Source of the DNA: an uncultured Alistipes sp.
GTDB taxonomy: Bacteria; Bacteroidota; Bacteroidia; Bacteroidales; Rikenellaceae
Direction: 5' to 3'
NCBI GenBank assembly: GCA_944320985.1
Contig: CALUJN010000018.1
Location: 1 to 59,098, forward strand
DNA: 59,098 nt
The notes beneath the pieces are model-generated. The model was given only the letters and a program-made list of their open reading frames with translations. It had not been told where the DNA came from and searched no databases. The position numbers were made by a program, and so were the translations under genes. Shown piece by piece: positions 8,453 through 17,346 of the stretch (within the stretch, counting starts at the first letter, position 1; every line of letters starts with the position of its first letter).

Positions 8453-9700
8453 ATGAAAACATATGCACGCATTCTGTTGCTCTTTTTTGTGTCGACAAGC
8501 CTTGCCGCTTGTCGGGTGGATGAAGCACCCGGATCGTATTATGTCGATCCGATCGATCTTCACCTGACCTATGCCGATTTCGGGGTGACGCGGCCGTTTA
8601 CCCATCCGCTCGAATTGACCCTGACCAACAACTCCGAACAGATCGAATATCGCTCAACCTCCGATCAATGGGGAAAGGTACGTCTTGAAAAGCTGCTCCC
8701 GGGCGAATATGCCATCAGCGTGACGGGGCGTCTGACGGCCGACGAGGTGGCGGAGATCACCGGAGAACCGGACGCGGCGGAGTGGACCCTGACGGGTTAC
8801 GTATCCCAGATCAGTCTGAGGCTCGGCGCGACCAACGTCATCGAAGGCCTCGCCCTGACCTCATCGCAATCGGGAACCGTTATTTTCAAGGAGTTATACT
8901 ACGCCGGATCCCGTACGCCGAGCGATGGGCAGTACCGCAACGACGGTTTCTATTCGATTCACAACAATTCGAAATTCCCGGCACCGCTCGACGACATCTA
9001 CATCGGTTACATGGAGCACTACGGCGGTTTCAACCAGGCACCGCCTCTGTGGCCCGGCGAGGAGCTCGGGAATTACAGCCACGTGTATGTCAAGGCGTTG
9101 TGGAAGATCGTCCGGGAGGGAGAATCCGCCACGCTCGATCCGGGCCAGACGGCGGTCATTGCCGTGATGGCTGCCCCGCACAACAAGGACGCCCAGTACA
9201 ACCTCGGGTCGCCGGTCGACCTGTCGTCGGCCGACTATGAGGCTTATGTCGAAGATGCCGAGAACCCCTATCCGGACTTCCCGGCCAGGAACATGCAGAT
9301 GACCTACTGGCCCGACTACAGCTATCTGTGGCGCATCTCCGTCTTCGGAAGGGGCATGGTGCTGATCAAAGCCTCTGCGGAGGAGATCGAAGGGTTTGAG
9401 AAGGTCGTCCTCCCTTCGGGTTTTTGGGCCGCGGGAGAGTCCGAAGAGTATTACTACAACCTGAAAGTCCCGAATGACTACGTGATCGATGCCGTCGACC
9501 TGATCCAGAACAAAACGACCTCGGTTACAAAACTCTTCCCGCCATCGCTCGATGCCGGATTTGCCACGGTCGAGGGAATATATCTGGGGAAGAGCGTCAT
9601 ACGCAAGGTAGCCAGCCAGGAGGACGGCATAGAGATCTTACAGGATACCAACAATTCGACGGCCGATTTCGAAGTGAACGATACTCCGTTGAGTCGATGA
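8453..9700 (+). CDS. DUF4876-like lipoprotein
   Basis: This 415-residue protein has a lipoprotein signal peptide (SLAAC lipobox) and a mature start C-R-V-D-E. Residues about 30-135 look like an Ig/transthyretin-type domain (KLLPGEYAISVTG). The rest (YYAGSRTPSDGQYRNDGFY, IYNNS-like repeats, DDIYIGYMEHYG, WPDYSYLWRI) resembles the Bacteroidota family DUF4876, whose function is unknown. It lies between a TonB receptor and a DUF6850-like protein, 57 bp after the former and 29 bp before the latter, so the three are probably one transcript and may form one outer-membrane system in which this is the surface or periplasmic subunit. Family assignment is from memory of motifs. Confidence 0.65.
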   Translation: MKTYARILLLFFVSTSLAACRVDEAPGSYYVDPIDLHLTYADFGVTRPFTHPLELTLTNNSEQIEYRSTSDQWGKVRLEKLLPGEYAISVTGRLTADEVAEITGEPDAAEWTLTGYVSQISLRLGATNVIEGLALTSSQSGTVIFKELYYAGSRTPSDGQYRNDGFYSIHNNSKFPAPLDDIYIGYMEHYGGFNQAPPLWPGEELGNYSHVYVKALWKIVREGESATLDPGQTAVIAVMAAPHNKDAQYNLGSPVDLSSADYEAYVEDAENPYPDFPARNMQMTYWPDYSYLWRISVFGRGMVLIKASAEEIEGFEKVVLPSGFWAAGESEEYYYNLKVPNDYVIDAVDLIQNKTTSVTKLFPPSLDAGFATVEGIYLGKSVIRKVASQEDGIEILQDTNNSTADFEVNDTPLSR

Positions 9701-9729
9701 TTCCATGTGTGTTTGAAAAAGGAAGACTT

Positions 9730-11406
9730 ATGAACAATATCATGATTCGAATCGGTTTGGTGTTGGCCGGCGGATGGCTGATCGCCGGGGTGGGCATGGC
9801 CCAGGCCGCAGGCAGCGCGGAGCGCGAAACAGTCGCTGCGAAGGGAGAGGGTACGGAGCGTGCGGAGCCCGCTTCGGCGAATGGCCCCGGGACTTCGATG
9901 GCCGTCGATTCGCTCGGAAACCCTTCGGCCGGGCTCAAGTTGTCGCCGCTCGAGGTCGAATATTTCAAGAGCACGCTTTATCGGCTCGCAACGGATAATG
10001 CCTCGGCCCTGGCGCTTGGAGAGCAGATCGCCTATTCGGGCATCAGTCTGGGAATGGGTTATGAGGAGGGATCGTTCCACCGTCCGCAGCAGCCGGCCCG
10101 GATTTTCGATTACGGCTTGACGGCCGAAGGGGCCTTGTCACTGGGAAAAATCCAGGCGAGCGGAGGTTTCCGTTTCCTGCAGTCGAAAGAGAAGGATGTG
10201 AAATTCAGTTCGATTCTCGATCCGTTCCGCGGAACGCCGTATATCATCGCGGACAGCACCGGAGGAGACTGGACCAAACAGGCTTATGACGTTTGGGCGC
10301 AAGGGGTCTCTCCGTTGATCGGCGATGTGGTTTCATTCGGTCTGCGGGCCGGAATCGGGGTTTGTCGAGGTGCGAAAAAGATCGATCCTCGGCCCCAGTC
10401 GAACTCCAATCAGATTACGGTAACGCCCTCCGTCACGATGCGCTGGCGGGCACATGCCCTGAGCGGTGACTATACCTACCGCCGCTTCCGCGAGAATACC
10501 AACTTGATGCTGTATAATTCGGCCGAAGCCCAGAAACTCTATCTTCTCAAGGGAATGGGGCAATATGTTTTTGACATTTTCAGCGCCAACGAACGGGAGC
10601 GCCAGTACGAGGGCGACGGACATACGGCCGGCGTGGAGTACCATTTTACCGGGAAGCGTTTCCGTTTGATGGTGCGAGGCGCCTATGAGAACTATGTCGA
10701 GGGGGCCTCGGACATCGAAAACAGCAAACCGCGACAACGGGGGCGTATTTATGAACAGAATTATTCGGCCCGGCTGGTGGCCGAATGGTTCGGCGATCGC
10801 ATTACGCATACGTTGGAGGCTTCGTATGGCGACGAGGAGCGTTCGGGGCGGGAAATCATCCAGGTTTTCGTGCCCGATGCGGGTGTCAACAGCTGGGTGA
10901 CGGATTCGGAGGCCCCCCGACGGAGCGTGCAGAGCGACCGATCGGTCGGATTGCGTTACGCCCTGATGGTGATGGAGACCCCGAACCAATATAAATGGAG
11001 AGTGGGCATCAACGGTGAGCTCGGGAAATTTGCGGACGAATACGCGGTTCGGGACTCTTACAACCGGTTCAAGCGCGGAGTGACGGATCTTGAACTCGTA
11101 CGCAATATTGTCGTCCGCCGTTCCTATTATCGCATCGCCCTCAGCGGGAAGCTGAATCGGGTATGGGACACTCGGATGAATTATCTCTCTCGGGAGACTG
11201 ACGACCCGACGATTGAAGAGGAGCTGGTGCGTCCGGATGTGGCGATGTTGTGGCAGAACTATTATGGAGTCGGCGGCCAATTGACGTGGGGGTATCGTTT
11301 CAACCGGGGAGAGAGCGTATATGTGAGTGCCGCGTATGCCTATCGGCACACAACCGAACGATATATCCGCAATGCGGTGGAGCTGCGGGTTGGTTACAGT
11401 TTTTGA
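9730..11406 (+). CDS. DUF6850-like outer-membrane beta-barrel protein
   Basis: The frame is open from 9697, overlapping the previous stop, but the start is put at ATG 9730 because it opens directly on a signal peptide (MNNIMIRIGLVLAGG, cleavage near MAQA) and an AGGAAG stretch lies just upstream. The 558-residue product has alternating amphipathic strands throughout (for example YEEGSFHRP, YHFTGKRFRLMVRGAY) and a C-terminal aromatic ending RVGYSF, as expected for an outer-membrane barrel. It resembles the DUF6850 family of Bacteroidota. It is the last gene of the TonB-receptor set. Whether it is a porin, assembly factor or receptor partner is not known. Confidence 0.6.
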   Translation: MNNIMIRIGLVLAGGWLIAGVGMAQAAGSAERETVAAKGEGTERAEPASANGPGTSMAVDSLGNPSAGLKLSPLEVEYFKSTLYRLATDNASALALGEQIAYSGISLGMGYEEGSFHRPQQPARIFDYGLTAEGALSLGKIQASGGFRFLQSKEKDVKFSSILDPFRGTPYIIADSTGGDWTKQAYDVWAQGVSPLIGDVVSFGLRAGIGVCRGAKKIDPRPQSNSNQITVTPSVTMRWRAHALSGDYTYRRFRENTNLMLYNSAEAQKLYLLKGMGQYVFDIFSANERERQYEGDGHTAGVEYHFTGKRFRLMVRGAYENYVEGASDIENSKPRQRGRIYEQNYSARLVAEWFGDRITHTLEASYGDEERSGREIIQVFVPDAGVNSWVTDSEAPRRSVQSDRSVGLRYALMVMETPNQYKWRVGINGELGKFADEYAVRDSYNRFKRGVTDLELVRNIVVRRSYYRIALSGKLNRVWDTRMNYLSRETDDPTIEEELVRPDVAMLWQNYYGVGGQLTWGYRFNRGESVYVSAAYAYRHTTERYIRNAVELRVGYSF

Positions 11407-11735
11407 TTGCGTCGAGCCCGCCTGGCCTTCTCCGGTCTGCCAGAGCTCAAGGTTCCCGAACCAAATATCATATGGAGATGTCCATCCGCTGAAAACACGC
11501 AACGGGTTGGAGTGGCACAGTCCCTCCGAGATGAACCCGGCGGAGATGTTCGATTGACCGGCCGGGAGATATCCGCCTGCGATATACTCCGCAGAGGCGA
11601 TATGCTGCCGTTGGATCCGGAGATCTGCCGCATCGGTCAACACGTCCGGCCCCGTCGATCGAAACAAAATATCCTCCGGGAGGTCCCATCTTCACGCAAA
11701 AGCACTATCTTTGCAAAAAAATAATCCGCAAAGAC
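11407..11735. other. Intergenic region with the purC promoter
   Basis: A 329 bp spacer between the DUF6850-like gene and purC. No convincing terminator hairpin with a T-run was seen. The only clear signal is the -7 box TATCTTTG at 11706-11713. The 105-codon plus-strand frame in it has no recognisable features. Confidence 0.5.
11706..11713 (+). promoter_or_regulatory. -7 promoter box for purC
   Basis: TATCTTTG lies 22 bp before the purC ATG. No TTTG -33 box is visible at 19-22 bp upstream, so strength is uncertain. No purine-riboswitch-like fold was noticed between the box and the gene. Confidence 0.6.
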
Positions 11736-12695
11736 ATGAACGCTATCACTCGAACCGATTTCACCTTTGAAGGTCAAAAAAGCAAGTACACGGGAAAAGT
11801 CCGCGACGTATACGACATCAATGACGAATACCTGGTCATGGTCGCAACGGATCGGATCTCGGCTTTCGATGTCGTCCTCCCCGAGGGTATACCCTACAAG
11901 GGACAGGTTCTGAATCAGATTGCCGCGAAATTTCTCGACGCAACGGCCGACATCCTCCCGAACTGGAAACTCGCCGTGCCCGACCCGATGGTCACGGTAG
12001 GACACAAGTGCGAACCCTTCAAGGTCGAAATGGTCATCCGCGGATACCTCTCGGGCCACGCCTGGCGCGAGTACAAGGCCGGGAAAAGATCCATCTGCGG
12101 CGTGGAGATGCCGGAGGGAATGGTCGAGAACCAGAAATTCCCCGAGCCGATCATCACCCCGACCTCGAAGGCCGCCGAAGGACACGACGAGGACATATCC
12201 AAGGAGGAGATCATCGCTTCGGGACTCGTGAGCCGCGAGGAGTACGAGCAGCTCGAAAAATATACCCGGGCAATCTACCGCCGAGGCAGCGAAATCGCCG
12301 CCAAAATGGGGTTGATCCTCGTGGATACCAAATATGAATTCGGGAAAAAGGAGGGCGTCATCTATCTCATGGATGAAATCCACACGCCCGACTCGTCGCG
12401 CTATTTCTATGCCGAAGGCTATGAGGAGCGACTGGCAAAAGGCGAGCGGCAGAAGCAGCTCTCGAAGGAGTTCGTACGGGAATGGCTCATGGCCAACGGT
12501 TTCCAGGGGCAGCAGGGACAGCAGGTTCCCGAAATGACCCCGCAGATCGTGGCAGGCATTACCGACCGCTACATCGAACTGTACGAGAAGATCACCGGCG
12601 AGAAATTCGTCAAGGCCCCGGAGATGTCCGATTCCCAGACCATTCTGCAGCGGATCGAAAAGAATGTCTCCGAGTGTCTGAAAAGCCTCAAGTAG
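11736..12695 (+). CDS. purC: Phosphoribosylaminoimidazole-succinocarboxamide synthase
   Basis: SAICAR synthetase joins CAIR and aspartate with ATP in step eight of de novo IMP synthesis, in the cytoplasm. The 319-residue sequence carries the family signatures: [12 protein letters not shown] (ATP-binding N-terminus), [50 protein letters not shown] and [23 protein letters not shown]. Length fits the longer bacterial/yeast-like form. It is a single-gene unit with its own -7 box and a strong terminator. Confidence 0.97.
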   Translation: MNAITRTDFTFEGQKSKYTGKVRDVYDINDEYLVMVATDRISAFDVVLPEGIPYKGQVLNQIAAKFLDATADILPNWKLAVPDPMVTVGHKCEPFKVEMVIRGYLSGHAWREYKAGKRSICGVEMPEGMVENQKFPEPIITPTSKAAEGHDEDISKEEIIASGLVSREEYEQLEKYTRAIYRRGSEIAAKMGLILVDTKYEFGKKEGVIYLMDEIHTPDSSRYFYAEGYEERLAKGERQKQLSKEFVREWLMANGFQGQQGQQVPEMTPQIVAGITDRYIELYEKITGEKFVKAPEMSDSQTILQRIEKNVSECLKSLK

Positions 12696-12730
12696 AAGAC
12701 ACCCATCCGAATCCTCCTGCTGGGATTCTG

Positions 12731-12767
12731 CGAAAAAAGCGGCAAATACGATTTGCCGCTTTTTTCG
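12731..12767 (+). terminator. Strong rho-independent terminator of purC
   Basis: AAAAAAGCGGCAAA (12733-12746) and TTTGCCGCTTTTTT (12752-12765) form a perfect 14 bp stem with a 5-base loop; flanking CG pairs extend it. Its symmetrical A/T arms would let it act on both strands. Confidence 0.92.
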
Positions 12768-12913
12768 GCTCCCTGCACCACAGCGAGCAGGCTCTTGCAA
12801 CGGGCAGGCATCGTTGCCAGCACGAAGTTTCCGCCATGGAGATCATCCCGTTTCAGGAAAGAAGACGGAGTTGTTTTTTGGATACACCCGTCCCGACTTC
12901 CAAATTCTTTTTT

Positions 12914-12921
12914 TATCTTTG
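12914..12921 (+). promoter_or_regulatory. -7 promoter box for the DUF6377-type regulator
   Basis: TATCTTTG sits 23 bp before the ATG at 12945, giving a leader of roughly 15-20 bases. No clear -33 box is present. Confidence 0.55.
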
Positions 12922-12944
12922 TTATCGATAAAGCCTGAACTGCC

Positions 12945-14600
12945 ATGAAACGATTCCCGCTATTATTCGTACTTCTTCTTTACACCATATCTTGTTTCGC
13001 ATGGAGAAGGGGGGGGGAATATTCCAGACAGCATCCGGACACGCTGTTGCTGACTCTCGACCGCACGATTGCCGACCGGGATTCCTATGTCATGCTCAAA
13101 TTCCGTAAAATCGACGAACTCAAAAGGCAACGGGAAAATTCGAATTCCGACCTCGAGATCTTCCGGATCAATGAACGGATCATCGACAATTACACCTCCT
13201 TTCTGAGCGATTCGGCAAGCCGCTACATCCACGAAAATATCCGGATCGCACAAAAATTGAACGACAAGGATATGCTCGTCGACAGCAAGCTCAAACTCGC
13301 CCTGAACTACTCCCTCTCGGGCCTCTTCCTCCAGGCCAGCTCCATCTTCGACGAGATCGACTACAACCGTCTCAACACCGGACAGAAGCCCGGATATTGC
13401 TGGAACAGAATCCGGTATTACGAGCAGCTGAAAACATACACCAACGAACCGGAATTCTCCAGCCAATACGACGCGGAGATCAACCGGTTGCGAGACTCGC
13501 TGATCCGGCTTCTCCCCGACGGTTCCGAGCTCCAGGCCAAGGAAAAAGCCTTCAAACTCCAGGGAGAGGGTCGTCTGAACGAGGCGCTCGGGATCTTCAT
13601 GGCCCTGCTGGAAAAGGAGACACCCAATACGCACAATTACGCGATGAACGCAATGGGCATCGCCACGCTCTACCGGCAACTCGGGAATCGCACCCTCGAA
13701 AACCATTTTCTGAAGATCGCGGCCATCAACGACGTCAAAACCGCCGTCAAGGAGAACGAAGCGCTGCTGAGTCTGGCCACGAATCTCTTTGAACAGGGGG
13801 ACGTATCCCGGGCCTACAAATACATCCATTCGGCCCTCGAAGATTCGAACTTCTACAACTCCCGCTTCAAAAGCACCGTCATCGCCCGTGTGCAGCCCAT
13901 CATCGAGAGCAACTACCTGCAGCAGATCAAGCAGCAACAACGCAATCTGCGCATCTACGTCATTCTGTTGAGCGTGCTGGTCGGCATCCTCATCGTCGTC
14001 TTCATCATCCTCTGGCGACAAAAGAACGCGATCGCCCGTTCCCGGGAGAGTATCCGCGAAATAAACAATCAGCTCCGCGAGGCTCACATCATCAAAGAGC
14101 AATACATCGGCTACTTCATGAACCAGTGCTCGCACTATATCAACAAATTGTATCTGTATCGGAAAGAGGTCAACCACAAGATCAAGAACGGCCAGACCGA
14201 TCAGCTCTACAAGCCGTCGACCAAGGAGCTGGAAAAGGAGATCGACGAACTGCTGAAGAATTTTGACCAGGCCTTCCTGATCCTCTATCCCAAATTCGTG
14301 GAACGCTTCAACACGCTCCTGCTCCCGGAGGCTCAATACAAACTCGAGGACAACAGGTTGAATACCGAATTGCGGATTTTCGCGCTGATGCGGCTCGGAA
14401 TCACCAACGTGAATCAGATTGCCGACTTCCTGCACTGCTCGCTTCAAACCATCTACAACTACAAGAGCAAAGTCAAGAGCAAGGCACGTCCGGAGATCGT
14501 CAATATCGAGGAAGAGGTCAAACGAATGAGACTGGCCATCCCAAATGCCCTACCCTCCAATTTACCGAAGGAGCCCGAGCAAGACAAGCCAACAAACTAA
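12945..14600 (+). CDS. Membrane-anchored DUF6377-type PUL regulator
   Basis: The 551-residue protein has a signal peptide (cleavage near SCFA, residue 19), a helical TPR-like sensor region (about 25-325), one transmembrane segment (about 336-358, IYVILLSVLVGILIVV), a linker coiled coil, and a C-terminal domain (about 465-515) with a predicted helix-turn-helix (LNTELRIFALMRLG, IADFLHCSLQTIYNYKSKVK) like LuxR-type regulators. This is the layout of the DUF6377 family, regulators found next to SusC/SusD loci. It lies 145 bp upstream of the mannose-related PUL in the same orientation, so it probably senses the glycan in the periplasm and activates that locus; target and ligand are inferred. A G9 tract lies just after the signal peptide, where a one-base slip would abolish the protein. 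Confidence 0.75.
   Translation: MKRFPLLFVLLLYTISCFAWRRGGEYSRQHPDTLLLTLDRTIADRDSYVMLKFRKIDELKRQRENSNSDLEIFRINERIIDNYTSFLSDSASRYIHENIRIAQKLNDKDMLVDSKLKLALNYSLSGLFLQASSIFDEIDYNRLNTGQKPGYCWNRIRYYEQLKTYTNEPEFSSQYDAEINRLRDSLIRLLPDGSELQAKEKAFKLQGEGRLNEALGIFMALLEKETPNTHNYAMNAMGIATLYRQLGNRTLENHFLKIAAINDVKTAVKENEALLSLATNLFEQGDVSRAYKYIHSALEDSNFYNSRFKSTVIARVQPIIESNYLQQIKQQQRNLRIYVILLSVLVGILIVVFIILWRQKNAIARSRESIREINNQLREAHIIKEQYIGYFMNQCSHYINKLYLYRKEVNHKIKNGQTDQLYKPSTKELEKEIDELLKNFDQAFLILYPKFVERFNTLLLPEAQYKLEDNRLNTELRIFALMRLGITNVNQIADFLHCSLQTIYNYKSKVKSKARPEIVNIEEEVKRMRLAIPNALPSNLPKEPEQDKPTN
13009..13017 (+). repeat. G9 homopolymer in the PUL regulator gene
   Basis: Nine G encode R-R-G-G right after the signal peptide. 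Hand translation shows a TGA about 12 codons later with G8 and a TAA about 30 codons later with G10, so length change would be an on/off switch. Confidence 0.9.
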
Positions 14601-14745
14601 TAAACAACCATTTGCAAAAAACATCATCCTACTTTATCGACTACTTTACATTTAACATGCTCGGTAAATCCTTCCGTATTGGGTTATTTTGCATACAGCA
14701 ATGATTCCGGACGGCACCCCCTCCGGATGACGAGCCCGAAGCAAA

Positions 14746-17346
14746 ATGAACCCGAACCGAAAACCTGAAAACCGACAACCAAGGCATACCGGCTCCTGCC
14801 GGAAAGCCGCCATACTTCTGTTTTTACTGCTGCTTGGCGGCAGGAGCGAAGCCCGGCGTCCGGATTTTGTCGACGGCTACCACGGTGGAATCTACGGGCA
14901 CTATCCCGTCGCCTGGAAAACGGGCTTCATCAATCGGATGCTCGAGAGCCACCCCGAATGGAGCATCTGCCTGGAGATCGAACCCGAAACCTGGGACAGT
15001 GTGGCACGCCATACTCCGAAGGATTATGCCCGGTTCCAGGAATTCGCCACATCGCCCCGTGTGGAGTTTACCAATCCGACCTATGCGCAGCCCTATTGTT
15101 ACAACATCTCGGGCGAGAGTCTCATCCGGCAATTTACCTATGGTATAAAGAAACTCAAGGAGCATTTCCCGCAGGTGGAACTGACGACGTACGCCACGGA
15201 AGAGCCCTGTTTCACGAGTTGCCTGCCTCAGATTCTCAAACTCCTCGAATATCGGTACGCTTCGCTCAAGTGCCCGAACACCTGCTGGGGCGGATACACC
15301 GCCCCGTATGGCGGTGAAACCGTGAAATGGATCGCTCCCGACGGCAGTTCGATCATCACGTCGCCCCGGTATGCGTGCGAAAAACTGCTCGAAGGCTCCG
15401 TCTGGCAGACCACGGCATGGGGCAATCAACCCGAATACCTCGAGGCATGCCGCCAGGCCGGTATCGAACACCCCGTGGGAATGTGCTTCCAGGACGCCGG
15501 ATGGAAGAACGGCCCCTGGCTCGGCAGCGGTGAGCGGATCCGTGCGAACTCGCGTTATGTCACCTGGCGGAATTACTTCGAATCGAACGACCTCGCCCCG
15601 ACAGAAACGGAATATCGATTCTCCCAGGAGGATGTACGTCCGGCGCTGATGTGGGGGAGCCAGGTGCTTCAGCGCATCGCACAACAGGTCCGACACGCCG
15701 AAAACCGACTCCCGGCCGTTGAGAAAATGGCCGTGATCGCCGCCTGGACCGAAGGTTTCGACCTTCCGCAGGCACCCATGGACGAGGCCTGGCGCAACCT
15801 CATGCTGGCCCAGCATCACGACTCCTGGATCGTGCCCTACAACCGCCTGCGCGGCACGGCAACCTGGGCCGAAGAGGTCGCACGCTGGACCGCCACGGCG
15901 GATTCACTCTGCCGGGGGCTTCTCGGGCAGATCGAAGAGTGCATGGGAGAAGAGCCCGATCCGACCGCTTCGCGGCTCTCGCTGCGGATCTGCAACACGC
16001 TCGGACACGCCCGCAAAGAGACGGTCGACATACCCCTCCCCGCCGCCTGGGAGGATACCGGCGTGGAGGTTCGGGACGCCTCCGGACGTCGTGTGGAGTC
16101 ATTCTGTGCCGGGCGTCGGCTGTTCCTGACGGCCGAAGTCCCCGCTTTCGGGTTCTCCACCTACGAACTGAAAAGAGGCAACGGCCGGAACCGCAATCAT
16201 AATCATGCGGAGACGGAGAACGCGTCCGAAGAGGAGAAATACACCCTTGAAAACGAGCGTTACCGCATCGTGGTGGATCCGCTCCGGGGCGGAGTCATCC
16301 GCCGTCTGACGGTCAAGGAGCCGACAGGCGAGGTCGAATACGTCGATACCGCCTCCGGATACGGATTCGGAGAGTTGCGCGGACACTTCTACAACCAGGG
16401 AGGTTTCCGCTCCTCGACGGAGACCCCGGCACGGGTCAGCAAAGGACGCTGCGGGGAGTTCGAATCGTACCTGCTCATCGAAGGACAGATCGCTTCGCAC
16501 CCCGTCACCCAACGCATCACGCTCCGCAAGGATGCTCCCGAAATCGACTTCGAGCTGACCATCGACTGGCAACACGACGACGGCATCGGAGAGTTCGACC
16601 AGAGGGATGCCTACAGCAACAACCGGCGGGCCTGCTACGACGACCGGTACAAGTTGAATCTCTATTTTCCGGCACGGCTTGCGGATCCGCACCTCGACAA
16701 GGATGCCCCCTTCGATGTCTGCCGCAGCCGCCTCGAAGAGACGCACTACAAGAGTTGGGACAGCATCAAGCATCAGATCATCCTGAACTGGGTGGATCTT
16801 GCCGAGGAGGGCCGGGAGGGCAAAGGGCTGGCGCTGCTGAGCGACCACACCACGACATACTGCTTCGGACGGAACGAGCCGCTCGCCCTGACCGTACAAT
16901 ATGCCGGACAAGGTCTTTGGGGTTGCCACTACCCCCTGCAGGGGCCGACCCGCATCCGCTGCGCCCTCGTGCCGCATACCGGAAGCTGGGACCGGGCCCG
17001 GATCGACCGGATCAGTGCCTGCCACAACGAGCCCCTGCTCTGTTCGCTGCACGCGAAGGCGGAGATGACGTCGTGCTCACTGCTCGATCTGGGCGATTCC
17101 GGATATGCGCTCACGGCCGCCTATCCCACCGACAAGGGGGTCATCGTCCGGTTGTTCAATGCCGCAGGCGACGGCCGGACGCAAAGGATCCATTTCGGAA
17201 AATGTTTCGACCGCATAGACAAGATCGACCTGAACGGCAATACGACAGCATCCTGCCGCATCACGAAGGAAAGGCAGGGATGTTCCATCGAATGTGCCAT
17301 GCCCCGATTCGGATTGACAACCCTTCTAATATACGACAAGCAATGA
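14746..17346 (+). CDS. Divergent GH38-like alpha-mannosidase
   Basis: This 866-residue exported protein (hydrophobic KAAILLFLLLLGG, cleavage near SEA) has the GH38 layout: an N-terminal catalytic domain (about residues 40-290), a helical middle domain with LMLAQHHDSWIVPYN (about 345-360, matching the QHHD zinc-ligand region of GH38), and a long beta-sandwich C-terminus. It departs from the family: the N-terminal HxD zinc motif appears as YHGGIYGHYP, and the segment that usually reads IDPFGH around the nucleophile reads TEEPCF, so an Asp nucleophile seems replaced by Glu. Activity may be altered or lost. It is the first gene of the PUL and overlaps the next gene by an ATGA. No consensus promoter is visible in the 145 bp upstream, as expected if activation is needed. 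Confidence 0.7.
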   Translation: MNPNRKPENRQPRHTGSCRKAAILLFLLLLGGRSEARRPDFVDGYHGGIYGHYPVAWKTGFINRMLESHPEWSICLEIEPETWDSVARHTPKDYARFQEFATSPRVEFTNPTYAQPYCYNISGESLIRQFTYGIKKLKEHFPQVELTTYATEEPCFTSCLPQILKLLEYRYASLKCPNTCWGGYTAPYGGETVKWIAPDGSSIITSPRYACEKLLEGSVWQTTAWGNQPEYLEACRQAGIEHPVGMCFQDAGWKNGPWLGSGERIRANSRYVTWRNYFESNDLAPTETEYRFSQEDVRPALMWGSQVLQRIAQQVRHAENRLPAVEKMAVIAAWTEGFDLPQAPMDEAWRNLMLAQHHDSWIVPYNRLRGTATWAEEVARWTATADSLCRGLLGQIEECMGEEPDPTASRLSLRICNTLGHARKETVDIPLPAAWEDTGVEVRDASGRRVESFCAGRRLFLTAEVPAFGFSTYELKRGNGRNRNHNHAETENASEEEKYTLENERYRIVVDPLRGGVIRRLTVKEPTGEVEYVDTASGYGFGELRGHFYNQGGFRSSTETPARVSKGRCGEFESYLLIEGQIASHPVTQRITLRKDAPEIDFELTIDWQHDDGIGEFDQRDAYSNNRRACYDDRYKLNLYFPARLADPHLDKDAPFDVCRSRLEETHYKSWDSIKHQIILNWVDLAEEGREGKGLALLSDHTTTYCFGRNEPLALTVQYAGQGLWGCHYPLQGPTRIRCALVPHTGSWDRARIDRISACHNEPLLCSLHAKAEMTSCSLLDLGDSGYALTAAYPTDKGVIVRLFNAAGDGRTQRIHFGKCFDRIDKIDLNGNTTASCRITKERQGCSIECAMPRFGLTTLLIYDKQ

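Noticed and set aside
10333..11667. 444-codon minus-strand frame opposite the DUF6850-like gene
   Set aside because: Long antisense frames are common in GC-rich coding DNA; no family motif is seen, and the plus strand has a signal peptide and a barrel pattern.
14601..14745. Consensus promoter for the PUL
   Set aside because: Only imperfect boxes (such as TATTTTG at 14685) and no correctly spaced pair; not called.
16755..17342. N-terminal extension of the GH92 copy A frame
   Set aside because: It overlaps the GH38-like gene in another frame; the signal peptide starts at ATG 17343, which overlaps the previous stop.
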